Positions 26,267 to 34,444 of a DNA stretch of 64,000 nt are shown here, one piece after another. Origin of the DNA: JAPSGM01 sp963777045 (lineage in GTDB: Bacteria; Chloroflexota; Limnocylindria; QHBO01). Position numbers and translations under genes: made by a program. The stretch spans positions 1 through 64,000 of the forward strand of contig CAVZPD010000006.1 in the NCBI GenBank assembly GCA_963777045.1. Direction: 5' to 3'. Each line of letters opens with the position of its first letter. Position 1 is the first letter of the stretch. Below the pieces are notes generated by a model. That model made no database searches. It was not told the origin of the DNA and saw nothing but the letters and a program-made list of their open reading frames with translations.

Positions 26267-27078
26267 TGAAGCTGCTGGCGGTCGATATCGGCAACACGAA
26301 CCTGACCCTGGGCCTCTTCGACGAGGAGCGGCTGCAGGGCTCATGGCGTGCCACGACGCGGCCGCGGGCAACGCCCGACGAGATGGCCGCGCTTTGCGCC
26401 CAGATGCTCGCCCTCGACGGCGGGCGAATCGAGGAGCTGGAGGCCGTCGCGATCGCATCGGTCGTGCCGCCGCTGACCGACACGCTGGTCGAAGCGCTCG
26501 CCTCCCGCACGCCGGCCGAGGCAACCGTGATCGACGCCGATGCGCTCGGCGGCGTGCTCGCGATCGAGATCGACCGGCCGTCCGAGGCCGGGGCCGATCG
26601 CCTCTGCAACGCCCTCGCGGCGCGCAACGAGTTCGCCGGTCCCGCCATCGTCGTCGACCTGGGCACGAGCACCAACTTCGACCTCGTCAGCGCCGACGGC
26701 GCCTACCTCGGCGGCGCCATCGCCCCGGGGCTGGGCCTCTCACTCGAGGCGCTGGTCGGCCGCGCCAGCAAGCTGCCGCGGATCGAGCTGCGGCGTCCAG
26801 CGAGAGCGATCGGCACGAACACGGTGGCCGCCATGCAGAGCGGGACGGTGCTCGGCTACATCGGGCTGGTGAGCGGCCTGCTGACCGCGCTGCGCACGGA
26901 GCTGCTCGAGCGCTCGCCGGCCGGCAGCCGGGTCACCGTCATCGCGACCGGTGGCTACACGGCCGAGGCGTGGCTGCGCGACGTGCCGGGCATCGACGCT
27001 GTCGAGCCCGACCTGACGCTGCGCGGCGTGCGGTACGCCTGGCAGGGCATCCGTGCCGGCGCGGGGGCGGCGAGGTGA
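26266..27078 (+). CDS. coaX: type III pantothenate kinase
   Basis: 270 aa. It phosphorylates pantothenate, the first step of CoA synthesis; type III enzymes are not feedback-inhibited by CoA. The phosphate-binding start LLAVDIGNTNLTLGLFD, the GADRLCNALAARNEF segment with the catalytic Asp and the IVVDLGTSTNFDLV strand are intact, and ATGGYTAEAW is present near the end. The GTG start at 26266 directly follows a -10 box. The stop overlaps coaBC by 4 nt. Confidence 0.96.
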   Translation: MKLLAVDIGNTNLTLGLFDEERLQGSWRATTRPRATPDEMAALCAQMLALDGGRIEELEAVAIASVVPPLTDTLVEALASRTPAEATVIDADALGGVLAIEIDRPSEAGADRLCNALAARNEFAGPAIVVDLGTSTNFDLVSADGAYLGGAIAPGLGLSLEALVGRASKLPRIELRRPARAIGTNTVAAMQSGTVLGYIGLVSGLLTALRTELLERSPAGSRVTVIATGGYTAEAWLRDVPGIDAVEPDLTLRGVRYAWQGIRAGAGAAR

Positions 27079-28343
27079 ACGAGGAGCGGAGCCCGCTCGC
27101 CGGCCGCCGGATCGTGGTCGGCGTGACCGGCAGCATCGCGGCCTACAAGGCGGTCTCGCTGGTCCGGCTGCTCATGGAGCGTGGTGCCGTCGTGGACGTG
27201 GCCATGACGCCGGCGGCCGCCGCGTTCATCTCGCCGCTCACCTTCGCGGCGCTGACCCACCGACCGGTCGTCGACGACGTCATGTCGCTCGACGGCGATC
27301 AGCAGATCGGTCACGTTGAGCTGGCCGAAGGGGCGGACGCCTTCGTGATCGCTCCCGCGACTGCCAACACGCTGGCGCACCTGGCGGCGGGCATCGCAGG
27401 TGACGCGGTGACCGCCATCGCCTGCGCCAGCCGCGCGCCGATCGTCGTCGCCCCGGCCATGGACGCCGGAATGTGGACGCACCCCGCCACGCAGCGCAAC
27501 GTGGAGACGCTGCGCTCCTACGGCTACTACCTGGTCGACCCCGAGGTCGGATCCCTGGCGAGCGGCCTGACCGGCGTCGGTCGCCTTGCCGAGCCGCCGG
27601 CCATCGCCGAGGCGGTCGAACAGCTCTTCGCGCGGGCCGGCGACCTGGAGGGCCTGCACGTCGTCGTCAGCGCCGGCGGGACCCGTGAGCCGCTCGATCC
27701 GGTCCGCTTCATCGGGAACCGCAGCAGCGGCAAGATGGGCGCCGCCGTGGCGGAGGCCGCCCGCGATCGCGGGGCGTCGGTGACGCTGGTGGCCGGCGCC
27801 ATGAGCGTGGCGCCGCCACGCGGGGTGAACGTCGTCGACGCGACTACCGCCGCGGCCATGCGCGAGGCCGTCCTGCGTGCCGCGCCATCGGCCGACATCC
27901 TCGTCATGGCGGCGGCCGTGGCCGACTTCGCGCCAAAGCGGCCATCGGCCAAGAAGATCAAGCGCGAGGGGGCAGGGCTGCGGGTGGAGCTGGTGCCGAA
28001 CCCGGACATCGTGGCCGAGGTGGGCGAGATGCCCGAGGGCGCCCGGCCGTTCCTCATCGGCTTTGCAGCCGAGAGCGACGACCTGGAGGCGAACGCGCGC
28101 AGCAAGCTGCGCGACAAGGGACTGGACCTGATCGTGGGCAACACGGTCGGTGGACCCTTCGACGCCATCGGCTCGGACGAGAACAAGGTCACCGTCTTCG
28201 GCATGGAGGGGGCCCTCACCGACTGGCCGATGCTTCCGAAGCGCCAGGTCGCCGAGCGCCTCTGGGACCTCATCGTGGACCGCTACCGCAAGGCACGCCC
28301 CGAGCAGGCCGGCCAGGCGCGGCCCCGAACTCGACGACGCTGA
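27075..28343 (+). CDS. coaBC: bifunctional phosphopantothenoylcysteine decarboxylase/synthetase
   Basis: 422 aa, GTG start overlapping coaX by 4 nt. The N-terminal half is a flavoprotein decarboxylase (VVGVTGSIAAYKAVSLVRLL, GHVELAEGADAFVIAPATANT). The C-terminal half is the CTP-dependent synthetase (VVSAGGTREPLDPVRFIGNR, AAVADFAPK). Two positions differ from the E. coli enzyme: PAMD (D130) where PxMN is usual, and LAS at S163 where the catalytic Cys of LACG would stand. Such variants may occur in relatives, so activity is not excluded. Confidence 0.93.
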   Translation: MNEERSPLAGRRIVVGVTGSIAAYKAVSLVRLLMERGAVVDVAMTPAAAAFISPLTFAALTHRPVVDDVMSLDGDQQIGHVELAEGADAFVIAPATANTLAHLAAGIAGDAVTAIACASRAPIVVAPAMDAGMWTHPATQRNVETLRSYGYYLVDPEVGSLASGLTGVGRLAEPPAIAEAVEQLFARAGDLEGLHVVVSAGGTREPLDPVRFIGNRSSGKMGAAVAEAARDRGASVTLVAGAMSVAPPRGVNVVDATTAAAMREAVLRAAPSADILVMAAAVADFAPKRPSAKKIKREGAGLRVELVPNPDIVAEVGEMPEGARPFLIGFAAESDDLEANARSKLRDKGLDLIVGNTVGGPFDAIGSDENKVTVFGMEGALTDWPMLPKRQVAERLWDLIVDRYRKARPEQAGQARPRTRRR

Positions 28344-28345
28344 CC

Positions 28346-29218
28346 GTGCAGGTCCTGCACGCAGCCTCCGACCTTCGCGTGGCGATCCTCGAGCGCAGGA
28401 TCGCCGGCGAGGCCGTCGGATTCGTGCCGACCATGGGGATGCTGCACGACGGTCAGCTCTCCCTGGTGAAGCGCGCGCGCGCGGAGAACGGCTGCGTGGT
28501 GGTCAGCTGCTTCACGAGCCCGCACGAGTTCGCGGCGCTCGACGAGCGTGACCACGCGCACCGCGACGTGCCACGCGACCTCGCCCTCCTCGAGCGCGAA
28601 TCCTGCGACATCGCCTTCCTGCCGAGCGTCGCCACGCTCTACCCGCGGGACGACCTGACCCGGGTCAGCGTCGAGGGGCTGACACGCCAGCTGGAGGGCG
28701 CGTCGCGGCCCGGGCACCTGGACGGCCTGACCACCGTGATGCTCAAGCTGATCAACCTGGTCGGTCCCGCCCGGATCTACCTGGGACAGAAGCACGCGCA
28801 GCAGGTGGTGGTCCTGCGCCGCATGCTGCGCGACCTGTTCGTGAACGTGGAGCTCGTCGTCTGCCCAACCATCCGCGATACCGACGGCCTGGCCCTCTCC
28901 AGCGCGAACGCCCGCCTCTCCATCGAGGAGCGGGTGGCCGCGTCGTGCCTCTCCGCCGCGCTCGACGCGGCGCGCCATGCCTACGAGACGGGCGAGCGGT
29001 CGGCCGAGGTCCTGCGCGCCCGGATGACCGAGGCGATCGCAGCCGAGCCGCTGGCGCGACCGGACTACGTCAGCATCGCCGACGCCAACAGCCTGGTGGA
29101 GCTGCAGCGCGTGAGCGGTCCAGCCCTCGCCATGGTGGCCGCCTGGATAGGGCGGACGCGCCTGGCGGACAACATGCCGCTGGCCTGGGACGTGGCGGAA
29201 CCGGCCACAAAGTACTAG
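28346..29218 (+). CDS. panC: PanC-like (pantoate--beta-alanine ligase family) protein with altered active site
   Basis: 290 aa, GTG start 2 nt after coaBC. The fold is clear: VPTMGMLHDGQLSLV near residue 28, SRPGHLDGLTTVMLKL near 120, and the C-terminal dimer domain. Several residues that are invariant in studied PanC enzymes differ. The HxGH motif is HDGQ (Q37), FVNPxQF is FTSPHEF (S58, E61), GxKDxQQ is GQKHAQQ (H150), and SSRN is SSAN (A187). The first His (H34), Lys149 and the Gln pair remain. By position in the coaX-coaBC operon it should act in pantothenate synthesis, but it may be inactive or have another substrate. Confidence 0.82.
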   Translation: MQVLHAASDLRVAILERRIAGEAVGFVPTMGMLHDGQLSLVKRARAENGCVVVSCFTSPHEFAALDERDHAHRDVPRDLALLERESCDIAFLPSVATLYPRDDLTRVSVEGLTRQLEGASRPGHLDGLTTVMLKLINLVGPARIYLGQKHAQQVVVLRRMLRDLFVNVELVVCPTIRDTDGLALSSANARLSIEERVAASCLSAALDAARHAYETGERSAEVLRARMTEAIAAEPLARPDYVSIADANSLVELQRVSGPALAMVAAWIGRTRLADNMPLAWDVAEPATKY

Positions 29219-29296
29219 TGACGTCCCTGCCCTACTTCGTATGATCAGTGCTGGCGCTGCGGCTCCGGAACGCGACCGGAAACCGCCGCGGCGCAC

Positions 29297-29341
29297 GAGG
29301 AGGCCGGCGAGTGCCCACGACCGGCCTCCTCCTTCCTTTTC
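29297..29341 (+). terminator. Rho-independent terminator after the coaX-coaBC-panC operon
   Basis: GAGGAGGCCGG (29297-29307) pairs with CCGGCCTCCTC (29321-29331), followed by a T-rich tail to 29341, about 80 nt after the panC stop. Confidence 0.8.
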
Positions 29342-29376
29342 CTGGCGGCCCGCCGGGTCTGCCGCGCCGCATGACC

Positions 29377-29967
29377 TCAGCTGCCGGCCGCTTCTGCCCG
29401 CAGCTTCGCCTTGTGCTCTCGCTTCCCCGCCTGGTACCGGTCCAGCGCCTCGGGCGAGTCGACGTCGCCCAGGGTCGGGTGCGACGGGACGCGCTCATCG
29501 AGGCCGGGCAGCTGCAGGCCGTAGCGCTTGGACAGGATCGCCAGCATCGACCCGACCTTCATCTCCCCGAACGACGGGAGCGCCTTCAGGCGACGCTCGA
29601 GGTCGCGACCGTCCGCCGCATCGTTCCAGACATGAGCGGCCTCTCCACCGTAGGTCCGCTCGATCTCCCCGCACAGCGCCTGGACCCGACGGGCCATCGC
29701 TGCGGGGAAGCGGTGCAGGGCGGGCCGGCGCCGGAAGACCTCCTCCAGCTCGGCGGGGTCCATGGCCGCGATGCGCGATGGATCAAGGTGGCCGATGCGG
29801 CGCTGCAGCTCCATCGGCCCACTGAACGCCTTCTGGACGGAGACCTGCTGGTCCAGGGCGAAGCCGATGAGCAGCGCCAGCGGTTGGCTGGCCAGCAGGC
29901 GGTCGGCCTCCTCGTGGCCGGTGAAGTGCAGGCGCTCGGGCGGTGCAGCGGGGCTCGTCGTCGTCAT
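29377..29967 (-). CDS. HhH-GPD-type base excision DNA repair protein
   Basis: 196 aa. It matches the small HhH-GPD glycosylase-like family seen in actinobacteria and relatives: LLIGFALDQQVSVQKAF near the N-terminus, the helix-hairpin-helix-like LPSFGEMKVGSMLAILSKRYG and a following LPGLDERVPSHPTLGDVDS. It lacks the iron-sulfur Cys cluster of endonuclease III. Predicted to remove damaged bases; the lesion is unknown. It is convergent with panC and sits 21 nt downstream of the DRTGG-domain gene. Confidence 0.85.
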   Translation of the reverse strand: MTTTSPAAPPERLHFTGHEEADRLLASQPLALLIGFALDQQVSVQKAFSGPMELQRRIGHLDPSRIAAMDPAELEEVFRRRPALHRFPAAMARRVQALCGEIERTYGGEAAHVWNDAADGRDLERRLKALPSFGEMKVGSMLAILSKRYGLQLPGLDERVPSHPTLGDVDSPEALDRYQAGKREHKAKLRAEAAGS

Positions 29968-29988
29968 GCGCGGATCGTACCCCTCAGC

Positions 29989-31083
29989 TCAGAGCCGGGC
30001 CAGCAGGTCGTCCACGTCGAGCGCCTTCCCGACCAGGTCGATGATGGTGGCGATCTTCTCGGTGTCGGCCGGATGCGTCTTCACCAGGATGTCGTGCACC
30101 GATTCGGCGGCGTGGTAGGTGTCGCTCTCCACCAGGTAGGTCCACAGGTTCGCGGCCCGCAGGCGCTCGAGAATGGGATCGGTCGGCCGGAAGCCACCGG
30201 TCAGGATCACGCCGCTGACGTGCGGATGCGCGCCATCGGCAGCGGCATCCGCAAGCAGTGCGGCGTCGAGCAGGTCGTCCCGATCACCAGGCGTGATCAG
30301 CAGGGTGCGGTCGCGCAGAAAGGGAACGGCGTGCTCCGCCCTCATCGCGCCGATCGCGACCCGCCCGATCGTCCGGCCCGGCAGCGGCTCTCCCGCCAGC
30401 CGCTCGCCGGGCAGGTGCGACTCGAGCAGCTCCAGCGACGGGTTTGCCAGGAACTCGCTGTACGGGATGCATCCCAGCAGCTCGATTCCCTGGCGTCGGA
30501 GTCCCTCCCGTAGCACCTCGGCGAGGTCCGGGCTGGCCTCCAGGTTCACCTTGTTGACGACCGCACCCAGGATCCGTACGCCGTGCCGTTCGAAGAGCGC
30601 CTGGTTGAGGACGATCTCGTCGATCGGCCGGCCAACGCCCCCCTCGCTCACGATGATGACCGGGGCGCCCAGCATGGCCGCCACGCGGGCATTCGAGAGG
30701 CCGAACACGGCGCCCACGCCCGCGTGGCCGGTCCCCTCCACCAGGATCACGTCCTTGTCGGCGGCCATGGCCCCATCCGCCGCGATCACCTGCGCACCGA
30801 GGTCGTCGTGGATGCGGCCCTGCAGGTAGTCGGTGGTGAAGTGGCGAGGGACGGTGACGGGGCTCATCAGCGAGAGCGCATCGGGGAGGTCGAAGACCTC
30901 CTTCATCAGCACGGCGTCCTCGTCGGCGCGGCTGCCACCCACCATGACGTAGCGCTGACCGACCGGCTTGAGGAATCCGAGCCGATGTCCGCGCTTGGCG
31001 ATCGCGGCGGCGAGACCCAGCGAGGTCGTCGTCTTGCCGCGGTTCTGGCCCGTCGCCGCCAGGAAGACCCGCCGCGCCGTCAC
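29989..31083 (-). CDS. BioD-like P-loop protein with DRTGG domain
   Basis: 364 aa, GTG start. The N-terminal AAA_26 (dethiobiotin synthetase-like) domain has the P-loop LAATGQNRGKTTTSLGLA, LKPVGQRYV, and a switch-like VILVEGTGHAGVG. The C-terminal DRTGG domain (about 215-330) occurs in the N-terminal part of long phosphotransacetylases. Here no transacetylase catalytic domain follows, so it resembles the regulatory half of Pta as a separate protein. It overlaps the next gene by 4 nt. Function unknown, possibly metabolic sensing. Confidence 0.8.
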   Translation of the reverse strand: MTARRVFLAATGQNRGKTTTSLGLAAAIAKRGHRLGFLKPVGQRYVMVGGSRADEDAVLMKEVFDLPDALSLMSPVTVPRHFTTDYLQGRIHDDLGAQVIAADGAMAADKDVILVEGTGHAGVGAVFGLSNARVAAMLGAPVIIVSEGGVGRPIDEIVLNQALFERHGVRILGAVVNKVNLEASPDLAEVLREGLRRQGIELLGCIPYSEFLANPSLELLESHLPGERLAGEPLPGRTIGRVAIGAMRAEHAVPFLRDRTLLITPGDRDDLLDAALLADAAADGAHPHVSGVILTGGFRPTDPILERLRAANLWTYLVESDTYHAAESVHDILVKTHPADTEKIATIIDLVGKALDVDDLLARL

Positions 31084-31685
31084 TCGCGGGCCTTCGACCT
31101 CCGCTCGATGCGCTCCACTCCCTCCCTCAGCCGCTGCACCAGCTCCGGTTCGATCGTGTCCGGGCCGATGTGCTCGCCAAGGCGCTCCATCATGTCCGCC
31201 GCGACGGCGAGCAGGATGTCCGCGTCGGCGATGAAGAACTGCGGCTCGTTGTTGTAGCGCACCAGCGTCAGGCGGCCCTGCAGGACCGTCCCCGCCTCGC
31301 TGTGCGAGACCTGCGTCCCGAAGTTATGGCCCTGGATGCCATCGGGGTTGTTCAGGAAGTTGAGGGCGTTGTCGATCGCCAGCCCGAAGCGGGCGCGCCA
31401 CGAGACGATCCGCTCGTGAGCCTCCGGCGGCACGCCGATCTCTCCCACCTCCTCGAAGACCTCGCGCGTCACGGTGAGCAACCCCACCAGCGTGGAGCCG
31501 GCGCGGTTGCCGAGCATCACCTGCAGGGAGCGCTCGAGCGTGAAGACGTCCGAGTCGAAGCGGGGCGACGTGATCACCTCGGCCAGCAGGTCCTCGACGT
31601 TGTCGAGGGCACCCGTGTCGGCCAGGGCTGTGGCGAGATTGAGGATCTCCTCTCGGAAGAGGAAGCGCTCCTCGTGGTCGAGCAT
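31080..31685 (-). CDS. conserved hypothetical protein, partner of the DRTGG gene
   Basis: 201 aa, overlapping the DRTGG gene start by 4 nt, so the two are translated together. The N-terminal two-thirds are helical (EERFLFREEILNLATALADT, TLERSLQVMLGNRAG, ARFGLAIDNALNFL). A short beta segment (TVLQGRLTLVRYNNEPQFF) and a C-terminal amphipathic helix rich in Glu/Arg follow. No family is recognised. Tight coupling suggests a complex with the P-loop/DRTGG protein. Confidence 0.65.
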   Translation of the reverse strand: MLDHEERFLFREEILNLATALADTGALDNVEDLLAEVITSPRFDSDVFTLERSLQVMLGNRAGSTLVGLLTVTREVFEEVGEIGVPPEAHERIVSWRARFGLAIDNALNFLNNPDGIQGHNFGTQVSHSEAGTVLQGRLTLVRYNNEPQFFIADADILLAVAADMMERLGEHIGPDTIEPELVQRLREGVERIERRSKARE

Positions 31686-32051
31686 CGGTTCTGCGGCCTC
31701 CGCGGGGTGTGGACTGCTACAGCATAGGTGCTGGGCGGGCGCGGTAGGGCGCCCGGCGCCTCCCTATCGCCAGTTACTCACCTGGCGAGCGCTACCCCGC
31801 CTTCTGCCGCTGCACCATCGCCATCCGCTCGTTCCGTGAGCGTTAGCCAGGTTCCGCCCTGGATTCACGCTCGGGAAGTGGATGCCTCGCGCACGCTCCC
31901 GAGCCATGAATCTGGCTTGCGCTCACCACGCTGGCGTATGGCAGCCGATGGATGGCGGATGGGCCGATAGCGCTCACTACGTGAACGTATGGGGCAAGAG
32001 CGTCTAGCGCGGACTCGCTCCGGCCGCCAGGGCGCGCCGGCACGCGTCGGC
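31686..32051. other. 366-bp gene-free stretch with imperfect repeats
   Basis: No credible gene is present. Two 23-bp copies, 31919-31941 and 31970-31992, agree at 18 positions (both begin GCGCTCAC and end CGTATGG). The AT-content is slightly higher than in the genes. No promoter or terminator stands out. Confidence 0.5.
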
Positions 32052-32258
32052 TTACGTGGCGTCGAATTGGTCGGGCGGCGCCTGCACCGGCCAGTCGATG
32101 TCGTCCTCGGTGCCGAGCTCGGCTGCCGCCTGCCGTACCTGCTCGCGGTGATCCGCACACCAGCTGAACTCGGCATCGGTGAGCTTGGCACAGCCGGTGA
32201 GGCCGATGGCGGCCAGCGTCACGACGGCGGCCAGGAGCGGCGTTGCCAGCCGATTCAC
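32052..32258 (-). CDS. small lipoprotein
   Basis: 68 aa. A typical lipoprotein signal (MNRLATPLLAAVVTLAAIG) ends in the lipobox LTGC with Cys at residue 23. The short mature part contains CADHREQVRQAAAELG. No family is recognised. It lies 51 nt upstream of the glutamate dehydrogenase terminator region. Confidence 0.6.
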   Translation of the reverse strand: MNRLATPLLAAVVTLAAIGLTGCAKLTDAEFSWCADHREQVRQAAAELGTEDDIDWPVQAPPDQFDAT

Positions 32259-32309
32259 TGCTGCAGTCCTCCAGCGCGAAGCCCCGGGGCCGGGCGCCCA
32301 TGACCCCGC

Positions 32310-32349
32310 AGAGAAAAGCCCCGGGGCGACGCATCCGTCGCCCCGGGGC
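32310..32349 (-). terminator. strong terminator after glutamate dehydrogenase
   Basis: A 14-bp perfect hairpin (arms 32318-32331 and 32336-32349, loop CATC) is followed on the minus strand by TTTTCTCT. It lies 17 nt after the dehydrogenase stop and would separate it from the small lipoprotein gene. Confidence 0.88.
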
Positions 32350-32366
32350 CTGGAAGGGTTGATGGC

Positions 32367-33635
32367 CTACGGGTAGAGCCCGCGCAGGGTGGTCGCCTCG
32401 GCGACGCGCGCGACGGCCACCATGTAGGCGGCGGTCCGCATGTCGACCTCGCGACTGGCGCTCATGGCATGAACCGCCTGGAAGGCCCGGTCCATGATCT
32501 CCTTGAGCGACTGGTTGATCCGCTCCTCGGTCCAGAAGAAGCTCTGCATGTCCTGGACCCACTCGAAGTAGCTGACGGTCACGCCGCCGGCGTTGCAGAG
32601 GATGTCCGGGATCAGGTAGACGCCGCGATCGTGCAGGATCGCATCGGCATCGGGCGTGGTCGGTCCGTTGGCAGCCTCGGCCACGATCCTGGCGTTGATC
32701 CGCGGGGCATTGTGCTCGGTGATCTGGTTCTCCAGCGCCGCCGGGACCAGGATCTCGCACTCCACCTCCAGGATCTCCTGGTTGCTGATCTCCTCGGCGC
32801 CGGGGAAGCCGACGACGGTCCCGTGCTCCGCCTTCCAGGCGCTGACCTTGGACGGATCAAGCCCCTTGGAGTTGAAGATGCCGCCACTGCTGTCCGAGAC
32901 GGCGATGATGGTCGCGCCCTCCTTGGACAGGAGGTCGGCCGCGATGGACCCGGCGTTGCCGTAGCCCTGGATCGCGACGCGCGCCCCCTGGAGCGGGATG
33001 TCCAGCGCCTTGCTGGCCTGCTGCAGCGTGAAGACCGCGCCGCGGGCCGTCGCCTCGTTGCGGCCCAGCGAGCCGCCGATGGAGATCGGCTTGCCGGTCA
33101 CGACGCCGGGGATGGTGTAGCCGTGATGCATGGAGAAGGTGTCCATGATCCAGGCCATCGTCTGTGAGTTGGTGTTCACGTCGGGCGCGGGGATGTCGCG
33201 ATCCGGACCGATGATCGGGCTGATCTCGGTCGTGAAGCGGCGGGTGAGCCCTTCGAGCTCCCTCCTGCTCAGCTTCTTGGGATCCACGATGACGCCGCCC
33301 TTGCCGCCGCCGTAGGGGATGTTCACCACGGCGCACTTCCAGGTCATCCACATCGCCAGCGCGCGGACCTCGTCCAGCGTGACGTCCTGGTGGTAGCGGA
33401 TACCGCCCTTGGCGGGGCCTCGGCTCACGTTGTGCTGCACGCGATGGCCGGTGAATACCTGAACCCGTCCATCGTCCATGGTGACGGGGAAGTTGACCGT
33501 CAGCTCCCGCTTCGGCACACGCAGGACGCGCCGCAAGCCCGGATCGAGGCTGAGCAGGTCGGCCGCATGGTCGAACTGCGCCTGCGCTACGGACCAGATG
33601 TTCGGGGCTTCGGCTACTGGCTTCGAAGTGACCAT
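32367..33635 (-). CDS. gdhA: glutamate dehydrogenase (Glu/Leu/Phe/Val dehydrogenase family)
   Basis: 422 aa. It converts glutamate to 2-oxoglutarate and ammonia with NAD(P). The substrate domain has RGPAKGGIRYHQDV and the PYGGGKGGVIVDP loop with the catalytic Lys region; the Rossmann part has VAIQGYGNAGSIAAD. The C-terminus is complete (EANGPTTPDADA, ILCNAGGVTVSYFEW). ATG 33635 was taken; a TTG at 33647 (ribosome site only 3 nt away) is an alternative start. A TATAAT box lies about 95 nt upstream. Confidence 0.95.
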   Translation of the reverse strand: MVTSKPVAEAPNIWSVAQAQFDHAADLLSLDPGLRRVLRVPKRELTVNFPVTMDDGRVQVFTGHRVQHNVSRGPAKGGIRYHQDVTLDEVRALAMWMTWKCAVVNIPYGGGKGGVIVDPKKLSRRELEGLTRRFTTEISPIIGPDRDIPAPDVNTNSQTMAWIMDTFSMHHGYTIPGVVTGKPISIGGSLGRNEATARGAVFTLQQASKALDIPLQGARVAIQGYGNAGSIAADLLSKEGATIIAVSDSSGGIFNSKGLDPSKVSAWKAEHGTVVGFPGAEEISNQEILEVECEILVPAALENQITEHNAPRINARIVAEAANGPTTPDADAILHDRGVYLIPDILCNAGGVTVSYFEWVQDMQSFFWTEERINQSLKEIMDRAFQAVHAMSASREVDMRTAAYMVAVARVAEATTLRGLYP

Positions 33636-33728
33636 TTGGTCGTTCAACTGCCTCCAGATCTGGGCGCTGCGGCGCCTCCGCTGATGGAGACGAATGCGAA
33701 AGCAGGCCGAAGCGCGAGCTCAACTTTG

Positions 33729-33734
33729 ATTATA
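33729..33734 (-). promoter_or_regulatory. -10 box of the glutamate dehydrogenase promoter
   Basis: A perfect TATAAT on the minus strand about 95 nt upstream of the ATG, in an AT-rich pocket. No good -35 element is seen at the usual distance. Confidence 0.5.
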
Positions 33735-33819
33735 GGCAAGGCCGCTGCGACCCCACCCCGTGCTGAAAGTCATGCAGGCAGCGTGCCGATCGGACGTCCC
33801 TCAGACACTTTCGGAGCGA

Positions 33820-33850
33820 AGATCGAACCGCCGGCGCTGCTCGCCGCGTC
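33820..33850 (+). promoter_or_regulatory. ECF-type promoter, copy A
   Basis: AGATCGAACCG followed, 17 nt after GAACC, by CGTC (33847-33850). It lies about 160 nt upstream of the small secreted protein at 34011. It is one of five matching sites between 33.8 and 39 kb. Confidence 0.55.
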
Positions 33851-34010
33851 ATCTCTACGTCGGTAGGCAGGCACCACCCGCCGACCATCGCACGGCAACC
33901 GGGGCGTACGACCGAAAGCCGTTCGGACAACGGGTCATCCCCACAGGCATGCCCTGCCGCGCTGTGCCCCGCGCACGGACGGCGGGCCGAACGGAACGAG
34001 GAGTACGAAC

Positions 34011-34367
34011 GTGAGCACGAGCATTGGACAACGGGCGCTTCCGCTCCCGCAGCGGCAGACGAGCTTGGCGGCTGCCGGCCTGATCGCGGCGGCCCTGATG
34101 GCCAGCACAGCCGGGATCGCGCTTCTGGTATCCCAGCAGGGCACGGGCACGGCTGCACCCGCGCCGAGGCCGGCCATCGAGCGCCCGGCGTTCCGCGGCG
34201 AGATGGAATACCCGGGCATCGAGGCAGCTTCGGGGCGACAGACCGGATCGGGGCTTCGGCTGCACACGCCGCGGGGCGGGCTGACTGAGTTCGCCGGACT
34301 GGAGCCGGCTCCGGCAGCGCTGGGGCAGGCACAGGGACGCGAGCAGGAGTTCGCAGCCATCCGCTGA
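34011..34367 (+). CDS. small secreted or membrane-anchored hypothetical protein
   Basis: 118 aa, GTG start with GGAG 7 nt upstream. One hydrophobic segment (about 19-41, LAAAGLIAAALMASTAGIALLV) is followed by a Pro/Gly-rich region with no fixed fold (PAIERPAFRGEMEYPGIEAA). It is downstream of ECF promoter copy A and ends in a terminator, so it may be a regulon member of an ECF sigma factor. No family recognised. Confidence 0.55.
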   Translation: MSTSIGQRALPLPQRQTSLAAAGLIAAALMASTAGIALLVSQQGTGTAAPAPRPAIERPAFRGEMEYPGIEAASGRQTGSGLRLHTPRGGLTEFAGLEPAPAALGQAQGREQEFAAIR

Positions 34368-34398
34368 GGTGGGCCCGATGAACGGGGTAGGAACCAGG

Positions 34399-34432
34399 AG
34401 AGCCGGCCGTCGCCATGACGACCGGCTCTTCA
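34399..34432. terminator. bidirectional terminator between the small protein and the thiolase
   Basis: AGAGCCGG (34399-34406) pairs with CCGGCTCT (34422-34429), with an inner CGTC/GACG stem and loop CCAT. T residues follow on the plus strand. It sits between two convergent genes. Confidence 0.65.
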
Positions 34433-34444
34433 GCTGTCGGTGCC

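Noticed and set aside
31843..32760. 305-codon minus-strand frame crossing the terminator and the end of glutamate dehydrogenase
   Set aside because: It overlaps the dehydrogenase C-terminus in another frame and runs through a strong terminator; the translation is Arg/Gly-rich.
33645..33647. TTG as the start of glutamate dehydrogenase
   Set aside because: The ribosome site would be only 3 nt away; the ATG four codons downstream is more likely, though not certain.
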